Origin: Narthecium ossifragum
Taxonomy: Eukaryota; Streptophyta; Magnoliopsida; Dioscoreales; Nartheciaceae
Direction of reading: 5' to 3'
Length of the DNA stretch: 64,000 nt
Assembly (NCBI GenBank): GCA_963920575.1
Contig: OY986967.1
Location: 20,287,148-20,351,147 of the forward strand
Of this stretch, positions 11,517 through 23,592 are shown in pieces. Position 1 is the first letter of the stretch; each line of letters opens with the position of its first letter. A program made the translations under genes and the position numbers. The notes under the pieces are model-generated. The model searched no databases, was not told where the DNA came from, and worked only from the letters and a program-made list of their open reading frames with translations.

Positions 11517-13264
11517 TGATGTCGCTCAAATGTGTCACACACAGCGGTCGCGGTGCAGTACAGCGTAAGAGAGGCCGAACCCACAGAGAGACAGACAAGA
11601 AAGATCCAGAAACGTGAATAACGATGTATTGAAGACAAACAAGAGCGTAAAAGTTAAGAAAATAGATCGAAGATGTGATGATAAGATAAAGTTAACGAAA
11701 GAAATCAAGATTTGAATGAGGCTAGGCTTCAGGAATCACGTCACTCGGATTTAGGTTCTTCTCTTCTCAACGGTTCATATGATACTCAGTTAAGGAATTC
11801 ACATCCCAATCACCTTAACCGGAAGATAAAGAATTATGAATCTGATAAAATATATAAATGTCTCTTCCTATGATTGGTTCTTCCTTTTTATAGTTCTAAC
11901 TTCATCCAACCAAACCTAAGAATACACGATACCGGTTGTCACTACAGGCAACGCGCAGCAAAAGTTCATCGGGACAAAGCCCTAACTCTAACCGGATCCC
12001 TAAGAATACACAATACCAACTCTCACAATCGGCAATGCATAGCAAAGATCTCTCGGTATAGAGCCCCAACCTTATCTAACCAGATCTCTAAGAATATACA
12101 ATACCAGCTGTCACTACGGGCAATGTATAGCAAAGTTCTCGCAAGACTCGGTAGGAGAATCAAAAGAGAAGACTATGGGATTATAAGATCATGAAAGAAG
12201 CATGACTGGATTCATAATATTAATCATCCACATAGAAATCTATAATCTGAAAATAATATTTAAAGATCCAATACATAGAAAAGAGTTTAACAATAAAGCT
12301 TAAAATCTATGAACCATTGTTGGAGAAGAAGCCCTAGTCATCGCTAGATCATCCGTCCGCCATGCCCGCGGATTACTCGGCCATAGGTGGAGATTCCTCC
12401 ATCTTCTTCCCTTGGAGAACGCCTAGAAAAGAGCCTCCAAAAACGTCCAAGAAGTCCCCTTTGATTAGCCCTAAGTTTCCTATTTATAGGGTCCAAGAAT
12501 TAGTAAACTCGGATTAATCAAAACCGTTGATTTTCGTCACTGGGCAAGTCCGATCGATCCTTCTCGGGATGTTGGATCGATCGGTCTCTTGAAATCTCCA
12601 ATCTTCTAACTTCGCCCGTGTCCGATCGATGGACGGATCGATCGAACTCTGCTCCTCTAAAAAGCATACGTTCTGTCACCCTTTAATTCCCAAGTCCGAT
12701 CGATTGGATTATGAATGTTGGATCGATTGGTTGAGTAAAAATCCGCTGTTTTTGACTTTTTCCGAGTCCGATCGATCGGACCATTGGTGTCGGATCGATC
12801 GGACCCTATAGGAGCGAAGGAGGGATCGATCGGATCATATTCAGCCAAAAAATGCATGTTCTGTCACGATTCTGTGAGGTCCGATCGATCGGCGGATCGC
12901 TCGGACTTCCAGCTTATTTTCCTTTCTGCCATTCAGACTGCGCATCGGTACTGAAATTGCCGTAACTTCCTCTAGAAAACTCGGAATCACGAACCGTAAA
13001 ATTCCCCAGAATCTAGACTTCAAGAGCTTTCCAACCATATATGGCACATCATCTGGTTCTTCATGAGCAGGTACAGATTAATTGTTGAAGTTGATCCATA
13101 TACTCTTTTCAGCTTCTTTTAGCTCCAATTTCCTGCATTTTCCAAACAACGATGTGAAGCATATAAAAGTATAAAAATAGTGCTAAAGAAGTTGATTAAG
13201 GGTGAAGATATAGCAATTGAGATGGTTTTAAGGTTGTTCAGAGTGCACTTTCATGCACTCATCA
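11517..13264 (-). repeat. 5' LTR of element A
   Basis: 1748 bp, TGATG...CATCA, with a TATA box on the minus strand at 12481-12488. The palindromic array is at 12545-12906. It keeps the 31-bp unit (about 12803-12833) that both E LTRs also have, so this array is closer to the ancestral state than the array of the 3' LTR. Confidence 0.95.
12545..12906 (-). repeat. Palindromic CCGATCGATCGG array in A 5' LTR
   Basis: Repeated TCCGATCGATCGGA sites and half-sites in the promoter-proximal U3 region, upstream of the TATA box on the minus strand. Confidence 0.85.
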
Positions 13265-13269
13265 CGCAA

Positions 13270-15647
13270 GCCGTTCGAGGTAGAGTAGGCGGAGGTTGGC
13301 AGAGGCCAGGAGCCGGGCTAGGCAGAGGCCGGGGTGGAGGTCGAGGCGATCCCAGAGGAGGAGTCTATGCGCTACCTGACTGTGAGTACCCATACAGAGT
13401 TCAGCCACCTTTTCAACCTTACTAGCACCTATTGCCACCCTAGCAGGCACTAGCACTCCCATAGATTCCAGCCGACCCCCCAGTTCTCAAGGTACATTCT
13501 AGCTTTTCAGTTCATTTGTAGATGTACCGATAGATTCTGGAGCATCACACTCTTTCGTAGCTACCGAGTGTGTGGCATCGATAGACCTAGAGACAGAACC
13601 ACTTGGAGTTACCCTACACCTAGACACACCAGTCGGCGAAGGAGCTCGAGTTGAGTAGATTTTCCGGTCTTGCGAGTTGGAGGGCGGGGGCCTCCGTGTT
13701 CTTCTAGACCTTCGGGTGCTAGACATGGTCAGGTTTAACGTGATTCTCGGTATGGACTGTCTAACGTCATACGGAGCCATGATCGACTGTGGTCGTCGTA
13801 GGGTGACTCCTTGGACACCTGACGATGCTCGTTTTGTTTTGTTGGGGGATTGCCAGTCGGCCAATTCCCTTCCTTGTTAATGTTTTCCTAGGCGCGAGGG
13901 ACAATTGTCAGCTTTGCTGGCTCGTACCTTTTCTTGTTCGCTACAGAGGGCAGTCGAGAGAGCAGTCTTCCTGGAGTAGTTTGCAAGTCTACAGACGTTT
14001 TCCCAGACGAGCTACCAGGTCTTCCTCCTTCCAGAGCCGTTGACTTCAACATAGATCTCGTACCAGGCACTAGGCCGATTTTGTTGCCAGCTTTTATAAT
14101 GGCACCAGAAGAGCAGACAGAGTTGAGGATTCAGCTGGACGAATTGATTGGTCGAGGTTTCGTTGATCTACACACATCACCTCGGGGAGCGCCTATGCTG
14201 TTAGCAAAGAAGAAGGACAGTACACTTCATCTTTACATTGACTATAGGAGGCTGAACAGTGTGAGTGTGAAGAACAAATATCCGATGTTCAAGATAGATG
14301 ACTTCTTCGATCAGCTCCAAGGTTCGTTGGTCTTTTCGAAGATCAACCGTCGTGCAATTACTGAGAGAGCATAGGCTGTATCTCAAGGCCTCCAAGTGCA
14401 AGTTTTAGCTCCCAGAAGTGAAGTTTCTCGGGCATGTGGTGTCAGCAGCAGGCATTTCAGTGGATCCAGCCAAAATCGAGGTAGTGCTACATTGGTAGAT
14501 ACTGAAAATAGTGTTTGAGGTCCGCAATTTTTTAGGCTTGGCAGGATACTACTGGAGGTTCGTCCGAGACATCTCCAGAGTGGTGGGGCAATTGACCAAA
14601 TTGACCTAGAAGGCGGTCCCATGTGTTTGGGAATATGCTTGCGAGCAGGCCAGCTGAGGACCAGATTGACTAGTGCACCCATTCTGATAGTTCCAGAGTA
14701 ATGTGTCGGCTAAAACATTTATTGCAATGCTAGTGAAGAGGGTCTAGGTTGTGTGTTGATGCAGGAGGGCCATGTGGTAGCCTATGTTTCCAAGCAGCTG
14801 AATACCCATGAGAGGAACTATCCCGTCTATGATTTAGAGCTAGCAGCAGTTGTTTTTACTCTAAAGACATTGCGTCACTACCTTTACGATGAGAGATTCC
14901 AAGTATACTCATATCACAAGAGCCTGAGGCACGTTTTCACACAACGTGATCTCAACCTCAGGCAGCGCCAGTGGATGGAGTTACTAAAGGACTATAACTT
15001 TTAGTTGCATTACCACCCTGATAAGGAAAATGTCGTAGCAAATGCATCGAGCAGACAAGCCAGAGATACTAGAGTAGTTTTAGCAGGGTAGTCGACTCGA
15101 CAATGGCAGATGATAGAAATAGTGAGTCAGATTAGACAAGACTACTAAGACCATGCATCAGGCGGTTTTCTTTTTGTTGTTCACAACATTCATGCTCTTC
15201 TGGTGAGGGTGATAGAGTCCCATAGTAGAGATCGTTGAGATCCATGCTGCGGTCGGCAACGAGCACGCGATTATGGGATGGACAGTTTCAGCATATAGCG
15301 GTCTACACTTCAACAACAGTGTTACAGTTCCAGCGAACCCAGCGTTGAGAGAGGACATCCTTCTCGAGTTCTATTACTCCAGCTTCGTAGCTCACCCAGA
15401 GAGCACCAAGATGTACCATGATCTACACCGACAGTTTTAGTGGTGCGGGATGAAGAGATATGTTACAGAGTTCATTTCGAGATGCCTCATATGTCAGAAG
15501 GTGAAGGTAGAGCACAGAAGATGAAGGCAGAGCACAGAAGGACGCCGGACTTTCTACAGCCACTTCCAATGCCAGAATGGAAGTGGGATCACATCACAAT
15601 GGACATCATCACGACACTACTGAGGAAACCCAGAGGGGATGATGCGA
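13270..15647 (+). pseudogene. T1 gag end, protease, RT, RNase H and integrase N-terminus (broken)
   Basis: T1 resumes after the A insertion. In order: an RG-rich Gag tail (13270-13430); an aspartic protease with IDSGASHSF (about 13530) and ILGMDCL (about 13745); an RT N-terminus with SPRGAPMLL and YIDYRRLNS (about 14180-14260); an RNase H with CVLMQEG, AYVSKQLNTHERNYPVYDLEL (14750-14900) and a KENVVANASSR-like end; and an integrase zinc region (SRCLICQKVK, about 15480-15510). At about 14350 the frame jumps from the RT fingers to a region beyond the active site, so the catalytic YxDD segment is missing. Many stops and frameshifts are present. A roughly 20-bp local duplication occurs at about 15509-15540. 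The piece ends where solo LTR S interrupts it. Confidence 0.85.
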
Positions 15648-16989
15648 TGTCACGCCCCGACCCAGAAAACTCATCCGGACCGAGAGATGAGGGACCTGAA
15701 CCTGTTCACTTCAACTCTAGCACAATCATACAACATATAACACGACTAATTTAAAAAATTGATATGGGGTCAAAACTGCAATTTTAATAATTTATAGACG
15801 ATCACAATTTTAATTTATACATCTGGATGTAAATACAAATTTTCTAATACAAATTAATCCTCAAATACACATGTATACATACATATCAAATCCTCAAATA
15901 GGGAAATTATACATTTATACAATTTATCAAGATAAATTGGACCCAAACTCCTCAGACACCCCCAGAGGTCGACGTGCCGTCAAAAGCCTGTCCAGCTGGT
16001 GCTACAGAAGAAGAGCTGGCCCATGCACTTGCAGAACGCAGCCAGGGTAGGAGTGAGCGATAAGCTTAGTAGGGTTTTACTCTACGTCACACTGAAAGGA
16101 GAAAATGACAATAGTGTCGCTTCTCTGCCTAAGTCTAAGTTATGCCAAGGGTCTCATAACCCCATCGATGTCCCAATGACTCATGTCATGAAACCTCTCT
16201 CTTGAATATGTTACCAAGAGGTAGTGGAACACTAATATGCAGGATCACGCTTACCCAAATAGGATTCCCATGCATGGGGACCACGTCGGGAACACATCAA
16301 CAATCATTATTAGCACTTGGCCTTTTAGAACTGACGCGACCTCTAGACCTAATAACAATATAATTATAACCAATTAGACATTTACCTCGAGAGTACATGG
16401 ATTCAACAATACAATCACGCCCTAAGCCTTGCTACCCAGCTTTGGTCCTAGAGCTAGATCTGAGTTGCCCGAGCCCTCGGATCGGCGACAGGTCCATCAC
16501 CCACGCCTAATCTTGAATGCTTCTAATGTATACAATGTATGCACCTATACAAGCATCTAGCCTATGTGTCATTATATGTCACAATAATAGCTAAATAGTC
16601 CAACAAGGACGTAGATCCAAATTATACTACTCTTGGCGCAACGCCGACAACCACAACAGATTAAACCACAATGAGGTAAAGGAATACATAATCTTAAACA
16701 AACAGGACACACATTTTGTCCATTTATTCTACGCAAACAAAGGCACACATGAGGCCTTTTTATTCTACACATTCATGGGGGTTATCACGCCCCGATTAAC
16801 AACATCCCTTATTCATAGGGCTCGACCGCACATATGGGTCTAATATATAAAGGTACGTATATATATAGCATGCTATTATTTTGATGTAACTCATAACTTG
16901 CGAGAAACTTAGCAATCTGTTGAACATTGTATAAACCTTGTATAAATATTTCAAATTCATGAAAAACTAGCTTGTTAATTCAACTCATC

Positions 16990-18200
16990 TGAAATTAAAT
17001 AACCCTAACAATTTCTTAACAAGCCTCTTATACTATAACTATATCTCAAACACTAAAATAGCACAGTCAGTTAAAACTATCACAGTGACAAAGCATCAAA
17101 CACCTCAAAGGCATATGAGTATGTTTAGAATAGAAGGTGATATAATCGAAGTGTCAAGCAGTAAAATAACTCAAGATGATTTTAACATGGAAAAATCCAA
17201 CTGGGAAAACAACCACGGGTCCTCTATCGGAGACCACCCAAATCATCCACTAGAACTTTATCATGATAGTTACACAGCTAGCACCCCTTCCTGATGACTC
17301 CTCATCAAACCTCAGTGCTCACAATTGAGTACACTACCACCGAACCCTTTCTCTAGTGGACAATACTCAACCCACAGTTGAGATAGATAGAGGACTCCTC
17401 TCTTCTTGAAGCTCCTTGGAATCTACCAAGGATGAAGGATTCCACCTTCGATTTAACTTGGACTCCTCCAAGTAACTGAAGAACTCATTCTTCAGATAAC
17501 ACCTCTTGAAATCTTCAAGGGTGAAGAACTCTCTCTTTGATAAAATGGCAGCTCTGAGGAAGCTAGGATTTCAGCTCACTTGATAAGGTTGCTCCTCACT
17601 TTCTTTTGATCTGAGTTCTTGCCTTCACAGCTTTAGTCTTACTCTATATATAAGCATGTTGCCATGCTTGAGCAACCTGCTACTCCAATGCTTCCCAGCT
17701 ACTTTTCCAGTTGTTAATTTCTTCTCACTTTATACACAGCTGGTCTTGATCTTTTTACCCATACAAAGCTGCAGAACCTCTTTTAAGCTTTCTTGTTGTG
17801 AAGCAAACACTTCTTTGTTCACAACTTTCACAGCTGGCTTCCTTGTCAGCCAAACTTTGCTTTTTAGCAGAGCCTTCCGCTGCATTGATCTACGAGCTTT
17901 GATAAATGGTTGCAGTATTTGATTTCTGTACAAGTTTGATCTTTGCTCCTAGTCAACTATGGTGGTTGCTTTAGAACTGTTGGTCCTCCAGTTGCCTCAT
18001 TCCATCTCTATGCAACTGAACTTTTTAGCTTTCAAACCGATGGGCTTTCAGCTTCCTTAGTAGCTTTTCAGCAACTAAATTTAGACGGCCGATGGTTCTC
18101 TAGCTTCATTCGTGGCTTTGTAGATGTCTCCAATTTTGCACCAAAGAACACAACATTGTCCAATTTAGTCTCTAATTACAATGGTTGTGTCCTAGTTACA
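16990..18200 (-). repeat. Extra unaligned segment within solo LTR S
   Basis: This stretch has no counterpart in the T1 LTR. On the minus strand part of it looks like the R-U5 region of a Copia-type LTR (GGTTGTTTTCCCAGTTGGAT and following, near 17170-17220). I could not find a TSD or clean ends. It may be an old nested LTR or family-specific LTR sequence. Confidence 0.35.
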
Positions 18201-18342
18201 AGCTAATAAGTTTTGACAGAAATCAAGCCAATTGCAACCCTTATATCATCGATACAAAGGTATTCTCCAAAAATCAGATTGAAAGAAGCTTCGAAAACCA
18301 CAAAAAATGGCTAAGAATACCTCCTCTACTAGCTTGGAATCC

Positions 18343-18480
18343 ATCCCACCCAAGTTGGGATCTATCCCAACAGAGTCAGGCATATAATCCCCCTGATGTT
18401 TGGGTTGGGATCGATCCCAACAGGTCAGGCAGAATCAACCCCCTGACATTTGGGTTGGGATAGATCCCAACTGGCTTGAC
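18343..18480 (-). repeat. TTGGGATCGATCCCAA palindromic array in S
   Basis: Three copies of a 16-bp palindrome (one perfect TTGGGATCGATCCCAA, two with a single change next to the centre), spaced 40-60 bp and separated by related spacers containing CCCCCTGA and CAGGCA. It sits where the T1 LTR has its CGGTCGACCG array. Confidence 0.85.
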
Positions 18481-19102
18481 AAACCAATCTCGTCGCAGAT
18501 CATGAGATAAATCACCGTAATTCGTAAAAAAAAAAATACAAAACAAGTGAGATATGAAAGTAAACTTGAAGATCTAAAACTTTTGTGTTGAAGGTTTCAC
18601 AAGATTCTTCGTAAATGAAAATTGAGAATGAACATACATCAAAGAGAGGATTTCAGAATCCAGGGAACTTCGATGAAAAACAAATTTAAACTTGTTAGAA
18701 TTCAATCAAAATTTGAGGGGTGGAAGAATAGGACGTCAAGAATCCAATGGCACCAAAAAATCAAGATTCTTATGGCTAAATCCAATATCAATCCAAGGGT
18801 CTAATCAATCACATATCTCAATCGATCTCAGTTGTCTGTTTCGATCTTTCTTGATCGAGCTCTGATCTTCCATTCGAGAGCTCACCTAAGGGTCTAATCA
18901 ATCACATATATCAATCCAAGGCTGTGTGTGCATTACGCGGGTGTGAAATCGACAAACAATGGGTAATTTTACCAAATGGCCCTTGGGTCCAAAAACAACC
19001 ATGCAATCGACTGATCGCACCCGACGCAAAAACATACCAACAGAACACGACCCCCGACCTACGTGGCTGAGCCAGGTTAGAGGAGCGGGTCCTCACATGC
19101 GA

Positions 19103-19507
19103 TTTGGGTCATTGTTAATCCTTCCCATGAGAACCACAGATGCAGTTTCCAGACTAAGCCAGAGGTACGTCGGCAAGGTGGTCAAACTGCATGGCATCCT
19201 AGTCTCTACTGTGTCAGATCAAGACCCCATATTTATCTATAGATTTTGGAGTTGTTTCCAGAATTCTTTGGGAACAACATTGGCTTTCAGGACAACATTC
19301 CATTTTTAGACAGACGGGCAGTCAGACCGGATGATTCAGATCTTGGAAGGACATGCTCAGAGCATGTGTACTTGATAATGAAGGCACTTGGGAGAAGCAT
19401 GTATCACTGGTGGAGTTTGCCTACACCAACATCTATATATCAAGCCAGCTTGGGTTTTGTACCCTTCGAGGCATTGTATGGTAGACCATGTCGCCCACCA
19501 GTGTATT
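19103..19507 (+). pseudogene. T1 integrase core (broken)
   Basis: This continues the T1 integrase across the S insertion. Recognisable blocks in shifting frames are an I-VIV strand, LPMRTTDA, LSQRYVGKVVKLHG, VSDQDP (second catalytic Asp), FQNSLGTTL and a final ASLGFVPFEALYGRPCRPP block. At least two frameshifts and several substitutions break it. It is cut at 19508 by T2 and resumes at 57808. The spacing and motif order are those of chromovirus integrases. Confidence 0.85.
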
Positions 19508-21602
19508 TGTGAGGACCCGTTCCTCAAACCTGACTCGACCGTGTGTGTCGAGGGTCGTTCCACACTCACGTTGTGCACACACAACCTTGGATTGATGTCT
19601 TTGTTTGATTAGAACCCTTAGGTGAGACCTGGATATAAAAGGTCTGGGTTCGGGGCACGCTTGTTTGCCCGTTTGCCATTTTTCAGTATGAGAAGATTTA
19701 GGGATAGAAGATCGATCTCCTTGTGCCTAAGAAGTCTTCGCCTTGTCACGTGGAAAGATCAATCTTTCTTGGAAGAGAAGATCGATCTCTCTCGTCGTGA
19801 CTGGTCCTATTAGTAGGATGTGTCTCTTTCCTTTGGATTTCTTTTGCAAATCTTGGACGGAGATCAAATCCGGCAGCTTGGGGAGGACCGTTTGGACGAT
19901 CCAAAACTTGTTGAGCTGGATTTTAAGGCTTCCATCTGTTCTAGGTAGGGATCTCTACCCAAATCTCTCGATTTGGTTTCCTAGGTTTGCTTTCGGCTTG
20001 TTTTGCTTAGATTTGTTTGTTTAGCCGTTGGTTTTCCGGTACTTTGGTGTTTTTGGACTCCTCTAGTCCTACGCTTTCCGATGCATGAGTTTCACGAAGT
20101 TTGGTTTTGTATTCCGTGAGTTTTTCGGCGTTTTCTCCAGTGCGTTTCTGGCGGTGCATAAGCCCTTGTAACCTCACACCCAGCCCGAGAAGGATCGATT
20201 TTCATGGCCATGAAGATCGATCTCTTCTCGAGTAAGGCGGTGCTGCACTGTGGCCCGAGGAAGATCGATCTTCATGGAGTGTGAAGATTGATCTCTTCCT
20301 TGGCAGTGGAACTGTGCAAGGAAGATCGATCTTCACCGGGTGTGAAGATCGATGTCCTTTTTCCAGTGGGTTATATTGCTTCTCGTTCTCCGATTTTGTT
20401 TTGTTTTCCACCCGACTTTCTCACATGTTCTTCCTATCGAATAACATGATGTTTTAATCATGGTTTCAACGATTTTCCTTCGTGTTTTATGTCGATTTGC
20501 ATTTCGGATCGTTTTACCTACTTTCATGGATTTTAATCGGTTTTTCGATAAGCATGTGATAGTTGTAGTTGCGTTTATTTACTATGCTTTATTTAGCTGT
20601 AACTTGTGGTAGATAGATCTTTACCGCTTTGTGATTAACTGGAAGAGTCATGACTCCCGGGAATGTGTAGAATAGCCGTACCTCATATTGTTGATATGTA
20701 ATATAGTGACACTTAGGTTAGATGTTTGTATAGGTGCATGCATCTGATTGCATTAGGTGCATTCTAGGTTAGGACGTGGGCGATGGGTTGATTGCCGATC
20801 CGAGGCTCTCAGGTAGCTCGGGTCTAGCTTTAGAACAGTGGTTGGGTAGCCAGGTATAGGGCGAGATTGTGTACTACTTGATTTATCAGATCATGATTCT
20901 CGAGGTGTAGACGTCGTGCCGTTCTCCCTTGCTAAGCTTAAAGTGTGGGTGTGCTTTACTTATTTGTTATTGAGTCAGGGATGCACTCGAGGTGCTCTTA
21001 AATCCATGGTTACCATGTTTACGTTTGGAGAGGGCTTAGAACCCGCGTGATCCCCGACATGGTTGGCGATTGGGGAGCGCCCAGAGCCGGCGTGATCCCC
21101 GTCATGTTTGCATGCTTATAGTTAGTTGCGTCTTAGGCTTGGCAAGAAGACAGCTCAGTTGCAGTTTCCCCTTCCTTGAGTGTGACGTAGAGTAGAACCC
21201 TACTGAGCTTGTTGCTCACTCTTACCCGGGCTACGTTTGCAGGTGCAGATGCCAGTGCTTCCGTAGCTCCCAGCAGATCAGCTTTTGTTGGTGCGTCGAC
21301 TTCTGGAGGGCTTTGAGGTGATTGAAGATCTGATTGTACAGTTTGACAGTTTTGTATACAGTATCCCTCGAGGATCAGTTTATATGTTTAGTTCCTATCT
21401 TTTAGTAATTTTGATATAGATCTATACAGCTCTGATGTTATTAGGATAGTATGTTCTTAAATTATAGTTTTGGCATAACAAGTCCTTTGTTGAGATTATT
21501 ATGATAATTGTTGTATCGCGCCAGATTGGAAGTGAACAGGTGTAGGTCTCTCCCCCCTTCACATCCCGGTCCGGATGGGTTTTCTTGGGTCGGGGCGTGA
21601 TA
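19508..21602 (+). repeat. 5' LTR of T2
   Basis: 2095 bp, starting TGTGAGGACCCG. The terminal ACA has mutated to ATA (ends GGGCGTGATA). It aligns in three pieces with the split 3' LTR: 27085-27538, 39035-39549 and 57328-57802. A TATA-like site is degenerate here but reads TATAAG at 27391 in the 3' copy. The conserved block is at 20768-20860 and the TTTGCAGGTG block at 21201-21245. Confidence 0.9.
20190..20365 (+). repeat. AGATCGATCTTC palindromic array in T2 5' LTR
   Basis: Six sites of the form GAAGATCGATCTTC or its half, in pairs with TCATGG- or GTGTGAA-containing spacers. Further copies lie upstream of the TATA region at 19700-19795. Centres are again TCGA. Confidence 0.82.
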
Positions 21603-21605
21603 ACT

Positions 21606-21620
21606 TGGTATCAGAGCAGG
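21606..21620 (+). promoter_or_regulatory. T2 primer-binding site
   Basis: TGGTATCAGAGCAGG, a perfect initiator-Met-tRNA-type PBS three bases after the LTR end. Confidence 0.9.
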
Positions 21621-21802
21621 CTGTAGGTCCCAGGGATACGATTAGGCTTGCGGTTAAGGTTTGAGTGTAGGTTAGGATAGTTCTAGTGTTAGAACATCCC
21701 TGCATGTTCGTTTGCGCTTGCGTGTGATGTGTTTTGCTTTATTGATTATTGCTTGTTTTGGTTTTTGATGAGTGGATTCTCGTGTCTCTGGTGCTTGTAT
21801 AG

Positions 21803-22495
21803 ATGACAGGGCAGCTCGACGGCTCTCTCGTAGCAGGCCAGAACGCGTCGCGCGATGAGTGCGCCGTCCAGCGGGACACAGTGTCCAAGAGGCGTCAACA
21901 CCAAGCACCTACGCGAGTACTAGACGCAGCTTCGATTGGTGGCAACGGGTTGGAGGAAGCCTCCTCCTGCAACAAAGATGTTCTTCCTCCCGTTGCTATG
22001 TGTTCGTTGGCGTTGGAGGCTCTCGACTTTCAGCGGCTGGACCCTCCCAGGTTCCGTGGTCGGAGTGGGGATCCGACTGTGACAGACGAGTGGGTCGAGG
22101 AGGTCACCCGTGTGCTTGATCTCCTGTTTAGCCAGGATGACCCTCTTCGGGTCAAACTCACTGCATTCTAGCAGGAGGGGGACGCCTTGGACTGGTGGCG
22201 CACGACCCAGGCCACCAGGGCAAGAGGAGAGCAGTTGTCGTTGTCGGAGTTCCGTGTCGTTTTCCTCGACACGTACTTTCCTTATAGTACGTGGTTGGCG
22301 TTGGCCGAGGAGTACCTCCACCTTGCCCAGGGTACTCTTTTGGTGCAGCAATACGCCACTAGTTTCACTCACCTGGCATGCTACGCTGGACCAGTGGCAG
22401 CCGACCCTACCGCCAAGGCCAAGCAGTTTGAGAGGGGGCTTTGAGTAGAGATCTAGAGGCTGATTAATGTGCAGCGAGTGACCACCTACTCGGTG
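21803..22495 (+). pseudogene. T2 gag, first part (broken)
   Basis: A Gag core readable from 21803 (MTGQLDGSL start, uncertain). It contains FQRLDPPRFRGRSGDPT, DEWVEEV, then an in-frame stop at about 22171. After the stop the same protein reads on (QEGDALDWWRT, FLDTYFP, QYATSFTHLACYAGP). Homology ends abruptly at about 22495, where the sequence joins an inverted gag of a related element. The RG-rich Gag tail lies beyond the foreign block, at 26837. The protein is non-functional. Confidence 0.85.
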
Positions 22496-23265
22496 GTGTC
22501 TCCGGAAATGCCCCAGCTGCCCGCACCCAAAGCACGTCACGGGTCTCTGCTCTGCCTGCTAGATCTGACCATACCCTGCGAACGCCTCCTGCTGAGGCTC
22601 CTCCTCTGCCCCCGAGAGGGGCTGCACCCTGAACTCGAGGGGAACACTGGCTGAACTGCCCTAGGCCCGGCCTCCAGTAGTATGGCCTCCACTGACAAGG
22701 CACAGTTCACCACCTCCCTGAGAGAGTCAGCATACCGCGCCGCCATCAGAAGCCTGATCTCGGGCCGTAGCCCGCACTGAAACTGCCGCGCTCTGGCAAG
22801 AGGGTCACTCGCCTCTGGGCCGACGAACCTGACAAGCATGGTAGCATACTGCGCCACTGACTGCGTATCCTGGGAGATGCTGAGGTACTGCCGAACCAAG
22901 GCCTGACGCGCACTCTGAGGGAAGTACGCGTCGAGAAAAGATGAACGGAATGTGACCCACGAGGGGTCACTCTCGTTCCCGACGGCCAAGACAGTACTCT
23001 CCCTGTCCAAAGCGTCCCCGTCGAGCTGGAACGCCGCCAGTCTGACCCGAACCCGGTCATCCTGGATGACCAAAGCGTCGATGACACAACTGACTCCTCT
23101 CAGCCAGTCGTCCGCTACTGCCGGATCACCCTCAACACCACTGAACCTAGGCGGGTTCAGCCCCTGGAAGGTGATCACCGCTGTCGTCATTACGCGTTCG
23201 CTAAGTAGCGGAAGAACCCTCTCGGCGACAAGAGAGGCGTCCCCCCCCCACCGGGAACTCAACAC
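22496..23265 (-). pseudogene. Gag fragment of inverted Gypsy element M
   Basis: On the minus strand a frame from 23265 to 22537 encodes a Gag core (FQGLNPPRFSGVEGDPAVAD, DDWLRGVSC, VRLAAFQLDGDALD, SSFLDAYFPQSAR, QYATMLVRFVGPEA). A CCHC knuckle (CFGCGQLGHFRR) follows in another frame at about 22500-22540. It is closer to T1 Gag than to Athila Gag. The gene breaks off at the knuckle where it meets T2 gag in opposite orientation. Its PBS and LTR lie just upstream on the minus strand (23579-25366), so this is the 5' end of an element that lost everything downstream. Confidence 0.85.
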
Positions 23266-23578
23266 TCGTCCTTGGTGCTGGTGCAGAGTCTCAGGGTAAA
23301 GCTGCCGCGGCTACTGGAGCCTGTCGGGGGGTGCACTGCTCACGTGACCGCCCACGACTCACAACGGAACGACGTACCAGACTCCTTGGCATCTGCACAC
23401 CCACCAGAAACAATAAGTTTCCACTTGTCAGAAACCGCAAAACACCCAGCACCGTGATAAATTATAACAATTCATATTCCACAAACAACATGCACGGATG
23501 TTCTAAACATAGAACTAACCCATTCCACGCTCAATCTCAACCGAATCCTGATCCTAACCCTGGGATCTACAACCTATC

Positions 23579-23590
23579 CTCTGATACCAA
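23579..23590 (-). promoter_or_regulatory. PBS of element M
   Basis: The minus strand reads TTGGTATCAGAGG next to the LTR end, an initiator-Met-type primer site with its last base changed. Confidence 0.82.
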
Positions 23591-23592
23591 GC

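Larger units (their letters stand above)
2917..13264 (-). mobile_element. Athila-like Ty3/Gypsy retrotransposon A, full length
   Basis: A complete LTR element in reverse orientation, inserted in T1 gag. It is flanked by the TSD CGCAA (2912-2916 and 13265-13269). Its LTRs begin TGATG and end CATCA. On the minus strand the order is 5' LTR, tRNA-Asp-type PBS, gag, protease, RT-RNase H, integrase, a long non-coding 3' region with an internal PPT, the 3' PPT and the 3' LTR. There is no envelope-like ORF. The coding part is broken by several frameshifts, so the copy is dead but still nearly full length. LTR, PBS and 3' region closely match element E. Confidence 0.95.
15648..19097 (-). mobile_element. 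Solo LTR S (Tekay-like), minus strand
   Basis: A single LTR flanked by a perfect TSD TGCGA (15643-15647 and 19098-19102), splitting T1 integrase. On the minus strand it starts TGTGAGGACCC and ends GGGCGTGACA, like the T1 and T2 LTRs. Its 5' part (to about 18700) and its 3' part (from about 16860) align with the T1 LTR. There is no internal region, so it is a solo LTR left by LTR-LTR recombination. At 3450 bp it is about 1 kb longer than the T1 LTR because of extra sequence in the middle. Confidence 0.92.

Noticed and set aside
16990..18200. Nested Copia solo LTR inside S
   Set aside because: Partial resemblance only; no TSD and no clear TG...CA borders found. Kept as an unaligned segment.
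21672..21908. Short ORFs after the T2 PBS on the minus strand
   Set aside because: They oppose the T2 gag leader and have no Gag-like or other similarity.
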